Assembly (NCBI RefSeq): GCF_019703515.2
Contig: NC_059388.1
Coordinates: 6,599,979-6,663,978, forward strand
DNA length: 64,000 bases
Source of the DNA: Myxocyprinus asiaticus
Taxonomy: Eukaryota > Chordata > Actinopteri > Cypriniformes > Catostomidae
Direction: 5' to 3'
The notes under the pieces are model-generated. The model was given only the letters and a program-made list of their open reading frames with translations, was not told where the DNA came from and did not search any database. The position numbers and the translations under genes were made by a program. This document shows positions 32,876-45,230 of the stretch, one piece after another. Every line of letters begins with the position of its first letter. Position 1 is the first letter of the stretch.

Positions 32876-33339
32876 TTTATCAATATAATATAATATGTTG
32901 TAAAAATGTGTCGTATCTTCTTTTTTGGTTACTGGTCTTTGTTTTGTGTACAGTTGCTTAATATAGTCAAAGGAATTCTGTAGATGTTGTGAACTGAATG
33001 AATTTCTGAAACATCCACAAACTCCTAGTCAATCTACAATTTATGGAAAGGAGACTCATTCATATGGAGATTCATTCATTTAATTATGCTTGGCAGATAC
33101 AGTCTGTAGGTCACTGAAACAGATTCAATTCCATCTGTCTTTATGTGAGATTTAAGTGATGATATAAAAATGTCGCTCAGCTCTAGCAGACGTGGGAGAG
33201 GGGCACAGCTGCTCTGCATCATCAGTTTAGAAATGAGCAAACATCTTCCAATCTTAAAGCAATGTTTGCCTCTGCAAAAGTCGCTGCCACTCTTCTACAT
33301 TGTTCTGGATGATTGCCTTTACATTGTTGTGTGGTTGAT
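32876..33339. other. No gene recognised
   Basis: Non-coding sequence. A 74-codon frame at 33170-33394 runs into the minisatellite and has no domain. Confidence 0.55.
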
Positions 33340-33515
33340 AGGGTTTTCTGGCTGGTTGCTAGGACATTGCTCTGTGGTTGCTAAGGTGTTCTAAGTGGTT
33401 TTATCATGTTGCTAGGGTGCTCAGTGTGGTTGCTTGGGTGTTTTGAATGGTTGCTAGAGTATTCTAGGTGGTTGCTATGTTGTTGATAGGGGTGTTCTGG
33501 GTGGTTGTTAGTAGG
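33340..33515. repeat. Minisatellite with GGTTGCTAGG unit
   Basis: About seven diverged units of roughly 24 bp, each with TGGTTGCTAGGGTGTTCTGG-like sequence. The start is gradual. Confidence 0.85.
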
Positions 33516-34082
33516 GCTGTGTCGCTGTCAATACTATCAAATATTGATATATTGCAATACTTTTTCTCACAATATTGTATTGATTCTTTAGATACATGTA
33601 TTGATATTTCTATTCAACCATTTGGGTATTCATATCATGTCCAGCATTTCAGTAAAGAAGAAGCAGGTCATCTAAAAATGGCTGGTATTAGACTGGCTGG
33701 TATTTATTTATTTTTATTTTTTCAGATTTCACTCACCAGTGATTGAGTAGTGTGGTGCCGAAGAAGTTCAGCTCCAAGATGTTTTCACTGCTGCTTACAA
33801 AAAAATCTAGATTTATGGCAAACTTACTGCAAATTTGCCACTTATTATTTTCACATGTAAATGAGCTTGCGATTTGACGCAAATGTTTGCAAGAAGTTTG
33901 CAGCTCTTCACTGGTAGTGGTGAACCTGCAGCAAACTGTTGGCGACAATGTACAATTTGCTGTGGGCAAACACTTCTCTGAAGAGTTTGCCGCAAAGCTC
34001 ATTTGCATGTGAAAATAATGGTGAATTTACAGCAAGTTTTGACTCATGCTGCATTATATTATATTATACAACAGTTAGTTCC
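33516..34082. other. Repeat remnants without gene
   Basis: About 33720-33800 (CAGATTTCACTCACCAGTG and on) recurs at 53605-53690. About 33800-34020 is a self-complementary stretch built around GCAAACTT/AAGTTTGC. No coding domain. Confidence 0.55.
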
Positions 34083-35445
34083 GAATTAATCAACTCAAAA
34101 CACCTGCAAAGGTTTCCTAAGCCTTCAAAATGGTCTCTCGGTTTGGTTCACTAGGCTACACAATCATGGGGAAGACTGCTGATCTGACAGTTGTCCAGAA
34201 GACAATCATTGACACCCTTCACAAGGAGGGTAAGCCACAAACATTCATTGCCAAAGAAGCTGGCTGTTCACAGAGTGCTGTATCCAAGCATGTAAACAGA
34301 AAGTTGAGTGGAAGGAAAAAGTGTGGAAGAAAAAGATGCACAACCAACCGAGAGAACCACAGCCTTATGAGGATTGTCAAGCAAAATCGATTCAAGAATT
34401 TGGGTGAACTTCACAAGGAATGGACTGAGGCTGGGGTCAAGGCATCAACCACACACAGACATGTCAAGGAATTTGGCTACAGTTGTCGTATTCCTCTTGT
34501 TAAGCCACTCCTGAACCACAGACAACATCAGAGGCATCTTACCTGGGCTAAGGAGAAGAAAAACTGGACTGTTGCCCAGTGGTCCAAAGTCCTCTTTTCA
34601 GATGAGAGCAAGTTTTGTATTTCATTTGGAAACCAAGGTCCTAGAGTCTGGAGGAAGGGTGGAGAAGCTCATAGCCCAAGTTGCTTGAAGTCCAGTGTTA
34701 AGTTTCCACAGTCTGTGATGATTTGGGGTGCAGTGTCATCTGCTGGTGTTGGTCCATTGTGTTTTTTGAAAACCAAAGTCACTGCACCCGTTTACCAAGA
34801 AATTTTGGAGCACTTCATGCTTCCTTCTGCTGACCAGCTTTTTAAAGATGCTGATTTCATTTTCCAGCAGGATTTGGCACCTGCCCACACTGCCAAAAGC
34901 ACCAAAAGTTGGTTAAATGACCATGGTGTTGGTGTGCTTGACTGGCCAGCAAACTCACCAGACCTGAACCCCATAGAGAATCTGTGGGGTATTGTCAAGA
35001 GGAAAATGAGAAACAAAAGACCAAAAAATGCAGATGAGCTGAAGGCCACTGTCAAAGAAACCTGGGCTTCCATACCACCTCAGCAGTGCCACAAACTGAT
35101 CACCTCCATGCCACGCCAAATTGAGGCAGTAATTAAAGCAAAAGGAGCCCCTACCAAGTATTGAGTACATATACAGTAAATGAACATACTTTCCAGAAGG
35201 CCAACAATTCACTAAAAATGTTTTTTTTTATTGGTCTTATGATGTATTCTAATTTTTTGAGATAGTGAATTGGTGGGTTTTTGTTAAACGTGAGCCAAAA
35301 TCATCACAATTAAAAGAACCAAAGACTTAAACTACTTAAGTCTGTGTGCATTGAATTTATTTAATACACAAGTTTCACAATTTGAGTTGAATTACTGAAA
35401 TAAATGAACTTTTCCACGACATTCTAATTTATTGAGATGCACCTG
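34083..35445 (+). mobile_element. Tc1-like element (family D), 5' end truncated
   Basis: The right terminus, with CATTCTAATTTATTGAGATG and CACCTGTA ending about 35445, is complete, and a subterminal ATTCTAATTTTTTGAGATAG lies at 35245. No matching inverted repeat exists upstream of the transposase. The left border at about 34083 is where similarity to this family seems to start. The element therefore cannot be cut out on its own although its gene is open. Confidence 0.85.
34166..35164 (+). CDS. Tc1-like transposase, open reading frame (DD34E)
   Basis: 332 residues from ATG 34166 to TGA 35162; an upstream in-frame ATG at 34130 would add 12. Residues 1-60 hold the first helix-turn-helix (FIAKEAGCSQSAVSKHV) and a GRKKCGRKR basic hook. 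Residues 65-125 hold the second DNA-binding part (THRHVKEFGYSCRIP). The catalytic core has Asp146 (FSDESKF), Asp236 (FQQDLAPAHTA) and Glu271 (SPDLNPIENLW), spacing DD34E, the Tc1 signature. The enzyme would bind terminal repeats and cut and paste at TA. No stop or frameshift is present, and all three acids remain. KASTTHRHV looks shorter by a few residues than the family form I remember, and several Arg-to-His changes (HRH, RQHQRH) look like CpG decay, so activity is doubtful. Confidence 0.93.
   Translation: MGKTADLTVVQKTIIDTLHKEGKPQTFIAKEAGCSQSAVSKHVNRKLSGRKKCGRKRCTTNRENHSLMRIVKQNRFKNLGELHKEWTEAGVKASTTHRHVKEFGYSCRIPLVKPLLNHRQHQRHLTWAKEKKNWTVAQWSKVLFSDESKFCISFGNQGPRVWRKGGEAHSPSCLKSSVKFPQSVMIWGAVSSAGVGPLCFLKTKVTAPVYQEILEHFMLPSADQLFKDADFIFQQDLAPAHTAKSTKSWLNDHGVGVLDWPANSPDLNPIENLWGIVKRKMRNKRPKNADELKATVKETWASIPPQQCHKLITSMPRQIEAVIKAKGAPTKY

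Positions 35446-35482
<37 letters not shown>
35446..35482. repeat. (AC)n microsatellite
   Basis: AC array directly right of the Tc1 family D end. Confidence 0.95.
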
Positions 35483-35486
<4 letters not shown>

Positions 35487-35499
35487 GTAGTGCAAATAC

Positions 35500-37260
35500 A
35501 AATCTGTTATATACAGTTCAGGGGAATGTAATGGCAGAAGAGGTAGGATGTGTTGGATAAATATAAAAAAAAAACTAAACTGTGAATTGCACATAATTAT
35601 TCCTCAATGGGGCAGTTTTAATTGCTCATGAGATGGATAGCCTGAGGGAAAAAACTGTTCCTGTGCCTGACGGTTCTGGTGCTCAGAGCTCTGTAGCGTC
35701 GGCCAGATGGCAACAGTTCAAAAATGTAGTGGGCAAGGTGAGTGTGGTCCAGAGTGATTTTTCCAGCCTTTTTCTCACTCTGGAAATGGACAGTTCTTGA
35801 AGGGGGCAAGAGGCTCAGCAGTCCGAACTGTCCTCTGTAGTCTTCTGATATCCAATTCCGTAGCTGCACCAAACCAGACAGTTACTGAAATGCAGAGGAC
35901 AGACTCAGTGACTGCTGAGTAGAACTGTATCAGCAGCGCCTGTGGCAGGTTGAACTTCCTCAACTTGTGAAGGAAGTACAACCTCTGCTGGGCCTTTTTC
36001 ACAGTGGAGTCAATGTGGGTCTCCCACTTCAGGTCCTGTGAGATGGTAGTGCCCAGGAACCTGAATGACTCCACTGCTGCCACAGTGCTGTTAAGAATGG
36101 TGAGGGGGGTCAGTGTTGGGGTGTTCCTCCTAAAGTCCACAATCATCTCCACCGTTTTGAGTGTGTTCAGCTCCAGGTTGTTTTGACTCACCAGACAGCC
36201 AGCTGTTCAACCTCCCTTCTGTATACAGACTCATCATCATCTTGGATGAGGCCAATGACAGTGGTGTCATCTGCAAACTTCAGTAGCTTGACAGAGGGGT
36301 CCTTTGCGGTGCAGTCATTTGTATACAGGGAGATGGGTAGTGGGGAGAGCACACATCCCTGGGGGGCACCTGTGCTGATTGTACAGGTGCTGGAAGTGAA
36401 TTTCCCTTGTCTCACTAGCTGTCGCCTGTCCGTCAGAAAGCTGGTAATCCACTGACAGACAGATGTGTGAACAGAGAGTTGGTGTAATTTAGTCTGGAGA
36501 ATAGCTGGGATGATGGTGTTGAAAGCCGAACTGAAGTCCACAAAAAGGATCCTTGCATATGTACCTGGTCTGTCCAGATGTTGCAGGATATGATGCAATC
36601 CCATGTTGACTGCATCCTCCACAGACCTGTTTGCTCGATAAGCAAATTGAAGGGGATCTAGAAAGGGTCCAGTGATGTCCTTCAGGTGGGCCAACACCAG
36701 TCTCTCAAATTATTTCATGACCACAGACGTCAGGGCGACGGGTCTGTAGTCATTATGTCCAGTGATTTTGGGTTTCTTTGGGATAGGAATGATGATTGAG
36801 CATATGAAGCAGCATGGGACTTCACACTGCTCCAGTGATCTATTGTGAAGATGGGGGCCAGCTGGTTAGCACAGAATCTAAGACAAGTGGGTGAAACACC
36901 ATCTGGGCCCTGTGCTTTCCTTGTCTTTTGTTTTCGGAAGACACGGCACACCTCTTCTTCACAGATCTTAAGTGCAGGTTGAGTAGCAGGAGGGGGGAGG
37001 AGGGGGGTTGCAGAGGTGTTGGTGTTTGTGTGAAGTGAAGGTCAGAGGGTGTGGGGTGTGAGAATGGGCCTTTCAAATCTACAGTAGAACACATTCAAGT
37101 TGTCAGCCAGATGTTGTTCCCCTACAGTGTTGGGGGCAGGAGTCCTGTAATTCGTAAATTGTTTCATGCCACTCCACACTGATGCAGGGTCGTTAGCTGA
37201 AAACTTGTTTTTCATCTTCTCAGATTATCTTCTTTTAGCCACTCTGATTTCCTTATTCAG
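35500..37260 (-). pseudogene. L2/CR1-like LINE reverse transcriptase, 5'-truncated and broken
   Basis: On the - strand, frames in order are 37094-36840, 36951-36730 (KQKTRKAQGPDGVSP), 36697-36188 (LDPLQFAYRANRSVEDAVN, LFVDFSSAFNT, TGAPQGCVLSPL, KFADDTTVIGL with the FADD catalytic box), 36191-35775 (LNTLKTVEMIVDFRR, FLGTTISQDLKW, QQRLYFLHKLRKFNL) and 35872-35618 (ITLDHTHLAHYIFELLPSG, then ALSTRTVRHRNSFFP). This is the RT and C-terminal region of a Jockey-group LINE, most like L2/CR1/Rex1. Frameshifts at about 36730, 36190 and 35800 break it. The endonuclease domain is missing. The 3' UTR extends to about 35500. No intact copy exists here. Confidence 0.92.
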
Positions 37261-37752
37261 TGTGTTCCTGGCCTGATTGTTGACGATAATAGAATTTTGG
37301 TCAAATACAAGCTATTTTCACAGTGTGCAGAGAATGCATAGAATGGTTGCTGATATACATTAATTAATTTGACCAAAACGGCAAGAACTAACAATTAGCT
37401 GTATTTAGAAAAATGAACAAACCTGTCATTCACTACAGAAACTGTATTCTCCTCCACCATGTTGAAAGTTTAGAACTCCTCCCATCTCGGAAACTTGGGT
37501 ATCAAAATTATCTTTGAGTTTCCCAGTCGTAATTACGACTTGAGGAGTCATTCATGTGCAACTTCCAAGTGGGAAACTCGTATTTACGATAATTCCGACA
37601 GCACATGAAGGCAGCATAAATTCATCAGTGTGATTTGCTTCATAAAGCTACAGAACAGGTTTTTCAGGAGTTTTTATTTCTTCATTTTCATCACATAATT
37701 CCATCAAATGGAATTGAGTAAAAAAAACTTAGATATTTTAAGTTTTATTAAT
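37261..37752. other. No gene recognised
   Basis: AT-rich sequence between the LINE and the TTAA element. Confidence 0.6.
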
Positions 37753-37756
37753 TTAA

Positions 37757-38290
37757 AGCTAGGGTGTGTAATCCAGAGAGGCTAGCAGTTAGCAAGCTAG
37801 CTTTGAAAGCATTGAGCCCGCCCTCGCTTTAGAGCTGTCTCCAAAGCCACTCCTCCTCTATCACACATGAACACACACACAGGGCAGAGTCTAAGCGCCA
37901 GGAGGAGAGAGGTGTTGGTGGAATCTATCGCAACGGTTTGAAATTACCTCATGTCTCATTCACAGGTTAGACATTACAATAATAACGGACGTAAACAACT
38001 TATTTACGGTTATTATGTTTTTTAAAAAAAGAAAGAAAAACAGTTTAAAAAAAAGGTAAAAACATAACATTTTGCAATAATATAATGTCATAAGTTATTT
38101 TGTCGCCTTCCATTCTCGCGCTTGCTCTGCAGTGTCAAGGAACCCGCGCTGATGACGTGTAATCTGCATGGACAAATTGCATGGCGTTATGCAAATATAG
38201 ATTGACAGACAGGAAGGACATCCTATCATTACATTCTGACCGAATGCAATGATTGGTCGATCATTTTTTTAGTCCTGTCCCTTCCACAGA

Positions 38291-38360
<70 letters not shown>

Positions 38361-38424
38361 TTTACATTTAGACCACTTAAATTACTGATTGATCAGGATG
38401 TGAAGAGAATTTCAATCAGTATAA

Positions 38425-38463
<39 letters not shown>

Positions 38464-38483
38464 AAAGATTGCACACCCTAGCT
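37757..38483. mobile_element. 727-bp TTAA-flanked MITE
   Basis: Ends AGCTAGGGTGTGTAATCC and GATTGCACACCCTAGCT are inverted repeats, with TTAA outside both (37753-37756 and 38484-38487). The interior has a GC-richer stretch, a (TA)n array at 38293-38351 and a poly-A run at 38426-38457. No transposase. The ends differ from the 19-25 kb element, so this is a separate TTAA family. Confidence 0.88.
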
Positions 38484-38487
38484 TTAA

Positions 38488-38570
38488 TTTGGTTAGATTA
38501 CAAAACTCAATTTGATAAAAATGTGTTATGTGATTGAAATGAGAAAATCTTGAAAGTAGGCTTAAAATCC

Positions 38571-38603
<33 letters not shown>

Positions 38604-39117
38604 AAAACATCCAAAATAATAGCCAAATGAATATACAAACATTTAAATGTTATGATTTCATATTATGTTCATCTATAACATTTTTTTTTTTAAATAGCAG
38701 TATTCAGATAATAAACGTATTAGCCTATATCACGTTTCATAAATGTTCATACCCCTAATTTGAGATTTTGCATCTTAAATTTGCTACTTGTGTGGTAGTT
38801 TCTTTTTTAAATGGGACATTTTGTCTGACAAAGGGACAAAAAAGCTTGTTCATTAACATAGCCTATATGCAAAGTGTTTTATGATATATATTTTTAAATA
38901 AAGACCACTTCCACAAAAGTGTCTGACATAAAAATAGAAGACATTTTCTGTGGGGTTTATTGTCATACTTGTGATATAATGCAGATATGTGCATATTAAT
39001 AGGATAATGAAAATTGGTATATTTTTACATTTTAAATGCATGGAAGTATTGTTTGTATGTGTAGTTTATAGCAGTTTCATTTTGATTAATGGAAAAGAAA
39101 ACAAATTACCACCTGTA
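38488..39117. other. No gene; (TG)n at 38572-38601
   Basis: AT-rich sequence with one TG array and several poly-T runs. Confidence 0.6.
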
Positions 39118-39173
39118 GGACCGCCCCTTAAATGGCGGGGACGTCATGACAGTATCGGCTCCAGCCCCTTCGT

Positions 39174-39211
<38 letters not shown>

Positions 39212-39457
39212 AAATGTGCACAATGATTGAGCTAGTGAGTGGATGTGTATGTGTGTGTGTCTCGCGTAGATTACAAAGAGAGGAATCTCTACGGAGAGTG
39301 CGCGCGCGGCGCAACGCGACATGATGTAGCGAAACGAACCACCGTAAACAGGCGGGAGAGAGTCCAGTTTCACAGGACCGAGCGGACTGAACTATGTCCA
39401 TCGCCGACAGAACTTTACCTGAACTCGAGAGGAACGCTATTTTTACACTGCGACATG
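39118..39457 (+). promoter_or_regulatory. CpG-rich block, candidate promoter and first exon
   Basis: This is one of the few CpG-dense stretches of the window (GTGCGCGCGCGGCGCAACGC at 39299-39318), with a TC array at 39177-39208 upstream. A possible start ATG at 39394 opens MSIADRTLPELERNAIFTLR and reaches a GT at 39458, so it could be a first coding exon ending in phase 1. I do not recognise the peptide. In human the gene next to NDUFA12 on its 3' side is TMCC3 in the same orientation, so a TMCC3 5' exon with a long first intron is one possibility, but no TMCC3 coding sequence is seen. The exon could equally be untranslated. Confidence 0.35.
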
Positions 39458-40150
39458 GTAGTTATACTCGTGTCTTCTTTTAATCTATGCAGCATGTTAT
39501 CTGACCCACTGTGTACGAGATACCTTATGATCAAATATATGATTAATTATTTAGCATCATCTCAGATGTTCTATCTCTTATTATTTTTTTTTATTATTTT
39601 TTTTTTACATATTTTTTATTTTATTGTTTACGAGCCTTCAATCTCATGCTTACCATGGTATTTCACACATAACCATGGTTTTACTATAGTAATGCAGCAG
39701 TAACTTTTTTTAAATGATTGAAATCATGCTTTTAATGCCACAAATTAACCATTGTTTGCCATGTTATTGCTACTATGTTTTGGTTTAACAAAGTTTTCCT
39801 GCTTGAATTATTACTATTGTTTTTACTACAAATACCATAGATATGGTAAGTGTATTAAAAGCATGGTTAATTTTCGTAAGGGTCCTTACCTAACCCTAAC
39901 TGCCTCTAAGCTGTGAGAATGTGTATAGTATTACAAAAACAGCAATATATTCTAGTTTAAAGTCCTAATGTCTCAGTTTTAAGTTGTACACATCTCCATT
40001 GTATATTACCCTACATTTCATCAGCATTATCTGTGCATGAGTATCCAAACTCAAAAAACATGTCTTGTTTTTCATATTTATGACATTCTCAGTCAAAATT
40101 TCTTCATGTTTATACAAGTCTCAGTCAAAAAATGGTAAAGGAATGCTAAT
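39458..40150. other. No gene; ACCATGG-type repeat at 39648-39880
   Basis: Diverged TTACCATGGTA/ACCATGGTTTTACTA repeats like those at 15.6 and 16.4 kb, and poly-T at 39585-39605. Confidence 0.6.
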
Positions 40151-40274
40151 GGAATTTCTATCATAATTTGAAACCGAACCTTAAAGGATCAAATACAAAT
40201 CCTCTTAGAATCTGTGTCCAGTAGATTCGTATTTGATCCATTTAGGATTGGTTTCCAAATTATTATGGAATTCC
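40151..40274. repeat. Palindrome with 54-bp arms
   Basis: The left arm 40151-40204 (GGAATTTCTATCATAATTTG, GGATCAAATACAAATCC) pairs with the right arm 40221-40274 (GATTCGTATTTGATCC, CAAATTATTATGGAATTCC). The loop is 16 bases. Probably a small MITE or foldback element. Confidence 0.75.
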
Positions 40275-40853
40275 TTTAGGAATTATTGACTTGTAATGGT
40301 ATAAACCTGAAAAACAACATGAGATATAAAATACTTCAGTGTTGTACAATACTACTACTAACAACTATCGCCTACAAAATGTGTTGCCTTCAACAGTGTG
40401 TTCAAAGGTACTTAAATCAGACAATAGTGATACTTAAACCGAGTTATACCAGTCTCACTGGTGTTTACCCATAAAGGAGGAAGTTTATGTTGATATTTAA
40501 ATTCATGGAAGTCAAAATTCCGAGTATCTGTTAAACAAACGCACACCTAAACCACTTTGAAATGCATTTGAATTGCTAGGGTGATTGTGGCGTGCTGGGT
40601 CATGTGCTCGGGTCCTGAGTCAGGCTGTTGTATGCAGAACAAGTGCTTCAGTGTCCCCGAGTGTGTGCCCTGGTTGCCCCTGACCCCTGGCACTAAAACA
40701 GTGTGTGTGCCATAGTGATGCTGCACCCACAGTATGGCTTGTTTTCAAAGTCTTGGAGAGTGTGTCTTTTTAAACATGTGGCTAGCTCTTGGTTTGGGAA
40801 AGAAATGTCTGGCTTTGTTATGATAAACCTCAAGATGGTGTTTAGTGTGCCCT
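40275..40853. other. No gene recognised
   Basis: Short frames without domains. About 40570-40740 is somewhat GC-richer and not obviously repetitive; I cannot assign it. Confidence 0.55.
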
Positions 40854-41439
40854 TTTAAAGGAATAGTTTGCCCAAGAATTACAATTCTGTCATCATTTAC
40901 CACAATGAAGTAGGGATTGGCTATACAACTTATTTTATCCGATACCACGTAAAACTTTCAAGGTCAACATTGCTGATATCGATAACAATACCTCAATTAA
41001 ATCGATTTTTATTTTGCGATTTCTGAGGAGAAAATTGGTCATTTCAGCCATTTTACGTATACTTAAAGCCATTATTTTACAGGCCTAAACGGCTAATTAT
41101 CAAACATCTAATTTTGTTTATCATTTATTAACAACAACAGAACACTTTCAGTCTTTTAATAGGTCTTAATTTAAATAAATGTATATCAAACGAGCGCTGT
41201 GCTGTCTGCAACTGCTTATGTTTGGTGTTAAAATGAGCGGAAGGAGAAATATTAGAAATATTTGCTTATATAGTGCTGTGAAAAAGTATTTGCCCTGATT
41301 AGTAAATGATCCTGATTTCTTCTGTTTTTGTGTACATCTCATACTAAATTGTTAAAAAAATTCAAACTAAATTTAACATAAAACAAAGGCAATCTGAGTA
41401 AACACAAAATACAGTTTTTAAATGATAATGATATTTATT

Positions 41440-42913
<1,474 letters not shown>

Positions 42914-43026
42914 AGTGTGCTACTGGGTGAGACCTTTTAGCCAACATTTGCACAGCACTGTAGATACTTTTTTGACACTTTAAATCTTATGAAATGCAAT
43001 AGTTTTAATGGTAAATAAATAATTAA

Positions 43027-43130
43027 GGGGCTTAGGTAGCTCAGCTAGCAAAGATGCTGATGACCACCCATGGAATTGGCCACCAATTGGCCTGGTTGCT
43101 AGGGAGGATAGAGTCATGTGGGTTACCTTC
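43027..43130 (+). mobile_element. 5' SINE fragment
   Basis: GGGGCTTAGGTAGCTCAGCT and TTGCTAGGGAGGATAGAGTC match the SINE head and upper body; the B-box area is deleted and the rest is missing after a poly-T run. Confidence 0.8.
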
Positions 43131-43385
43131 CTTTTTTTATTTTTTTTTTAGGTTATTGATGCTTTAGGATCGATCCCCCCATCTCTACTTGGAATATAGT
43201 GTGAGTCATATAGAATACTTTTATGGTGCTTTTGGGGGCTTGAAAGCCACAGTCCCCATTCACGTTCATTACGTTCTGCCTAAATTTGTGTTCCATTGGG
43301 GAAAGAAAGTCATAGTGGTTTTAAACGACTCTGGGGTGAATAAATGATGACAGAATTTTCATTTATGGGTGAACTACCCCTTTAA

Positions 43386-44677
43386 ACGAAGAAACTAAGT
43401 GCATTAAGAGCTCTTTCTCAGTCTATTTGTTTTAATGCAGCTTTCATTGAAAACACACTTATATGCCGTTAGCAAAGAAGTGCGTGTTGAGTGAATGGAG
43501 CGGGTGCTGATAGGCTTAATTGATTGTCTTGAAAGTGTCTGGCTGTTCATGCATTATTAAGCTTGGCGTTAATGGATGGAGAACGCAAAACTCATTCGAT
43601 TAGCCTTTCGTAATAGAATTGCTTTGTGCGCAGCCTGATGTTTCATAAATGCATTGCATTAGTGAAGCTGTCAGTTTGTATAGATAGAGATTGATTAAAT
43701 GACAGTTCAAACTAAAGCATACATTGAGATTGTATGATGGTCAACTGTCGTTAAACATCCATGTTTTTCCAATTTATGATGCCTAATAGAAAGTTTACGG
43801 AGCTAAATTTACATATCATAGCCTTCAAATAAAGTTATTTACTTAAAGCTTAAGCCAGTTTCCCCTTACAAGGAAACTTTTTGCATTTTCAAAATAAAAA
43901 TAAAAATGCATTTGTTAATAATTTTTTACTTTTGTGGATGTCCTCAGAAGGGATGTTTTGTCAGATTTAGCTTACTTCTGGAAACAATACTGTCCCCAAA
44001 GTATAGAACACAAACATAAAAACACACTCTTAGGAACATAATTGTTCTTCTGAGGACATTGTGATGGACATAATTGTGCTGAATTCCTGTTGTTTCCAGG
44101 GTAACACAAGGAATCCCCCCAAGCCAGCATGTGTAGCATGTCTGAAGATCGGCAGATTGAACCATGCTCCCATTATAATCGATGTAGCTGTCTACATGGT
44201 GGCTTGCAATCTCCTCCGTATCAGAGTTATTAGTTTCTGTCCCCACAGTGACACTGTGTCCTCTTGTGGCCATAACTTACAGCCATACTACTGTGTGTGT
44301 GTGTGTTTGGTAAATAAGATTGTAGAACTGGCTATGCCCCAGAGTCCTCTATAAGAAGACTTGATTTGTGGTTGAGGGTGGATCTGGTATTTTAGATCTT
44401 CCCACTATAACCTAAGAGAGACTCTGTGTGTTTACTTATGGAAAACAAATTTACAGGATGTTCTGGGTTCAGTAAAAGTTTTATTGACCAAATCTGTTAT
44501 GTTGTTCATTACTACAGGAAATAATTGCAATGCATCCCTCAGTTTGTAAAAACAAACAAAAATGAAAAGTAGTCCCATTACAACAAGGATGATTTAGACA
44601 ATATTAACAAATTTTAAGTGGTTTTTTTACTCCACATAAACAAATTCCACAGATACCATTCACTGTCATAAAAAAAT
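43386..44677. other. No gene recognised
   Basis: A 109-codon - strand frame (43944-44273) and a 97-codon + strand frame (44061-44354) overlap each other and show no domain. (TG)n lies at 44292-44305. Confidence 0.5.
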
Positions 44678-45230
44678 ATTAGGAACACCTGTACACCTAC
44701 TTATTCATGCGATTATCTAATCAGCCAATCATGTGGCAGCAGTTCAGTGTTATAAGGTATCATGCAGAAACGGGTCAGGAGCTTCAGTTCAGTTCAGCTG
44801 TTCACATCAACCATCAGAATGGGGAAAAAATGTGATTCAGTGATTTTGAACATGGCATGATTGTTGGTGCCAGACAGGCTGGTTTGAGTATTTCTATAAC
44901 TGCTGATCTCCTGGGATTTTCACACACAACAGTCTCTAGAATTTACTCCGAATGCTGCCAAAAAGAAAAAACATCCAGTGAGTGGCAGTTCTGCAAACGG
45001 AAACGCCTTTGTTGATGAGGGAGGTCAACGGGGAATGGCCAGACTGGTTGTGGAGCTGACAGAAAGGCTATGGTAACTCAGATAACCACTCTGTACAATT
45101 GTAGTGAGAAGAATATCATCTCAGAATACACAACACGTCAAACCTTGAGGCAGATGGGCTACAACAGCAGAAGACCACATCAGGCACTTTATTGGGACCG
45201 TAGTGTTCCTAATAAAGTGCTCAGTGAGTG
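44678..45230 (+). mobile_element. Tc1-like deletion derivative (family F)
   Basis: The left part TTAGGAACACCTGTACACC and the right end GTTCCTAATAAAGTGCTCAG with TGAGTG are inverted repeats. Inside are the transposase N-terminal relics (an ATGGGGAAAAAATGTGATTC start, TTGGTGCCAGACAGGCTGG, AAGACCACATCAGG). The catalytic part is deleted. The fragment at 18385-18540 is the same family. Confidence 0.85.

Noticed and set aside
33340..33515. CRISPR array
   Set aside because: The units are contiguous without unique spacers and the genome is vertebrate. It is an ordinary minisatellite.
38253..38537. 94-codon frame with Ile-Tyr and Lys runs
   Set aside because: It is a translation of TA and poly-A arrays inside a TTAA MITE.
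43944..44354. Overlapping frames of 109 and 97 codons
   Set aside because: They are on opposite strands, overlap each other and show no domain or splice support.
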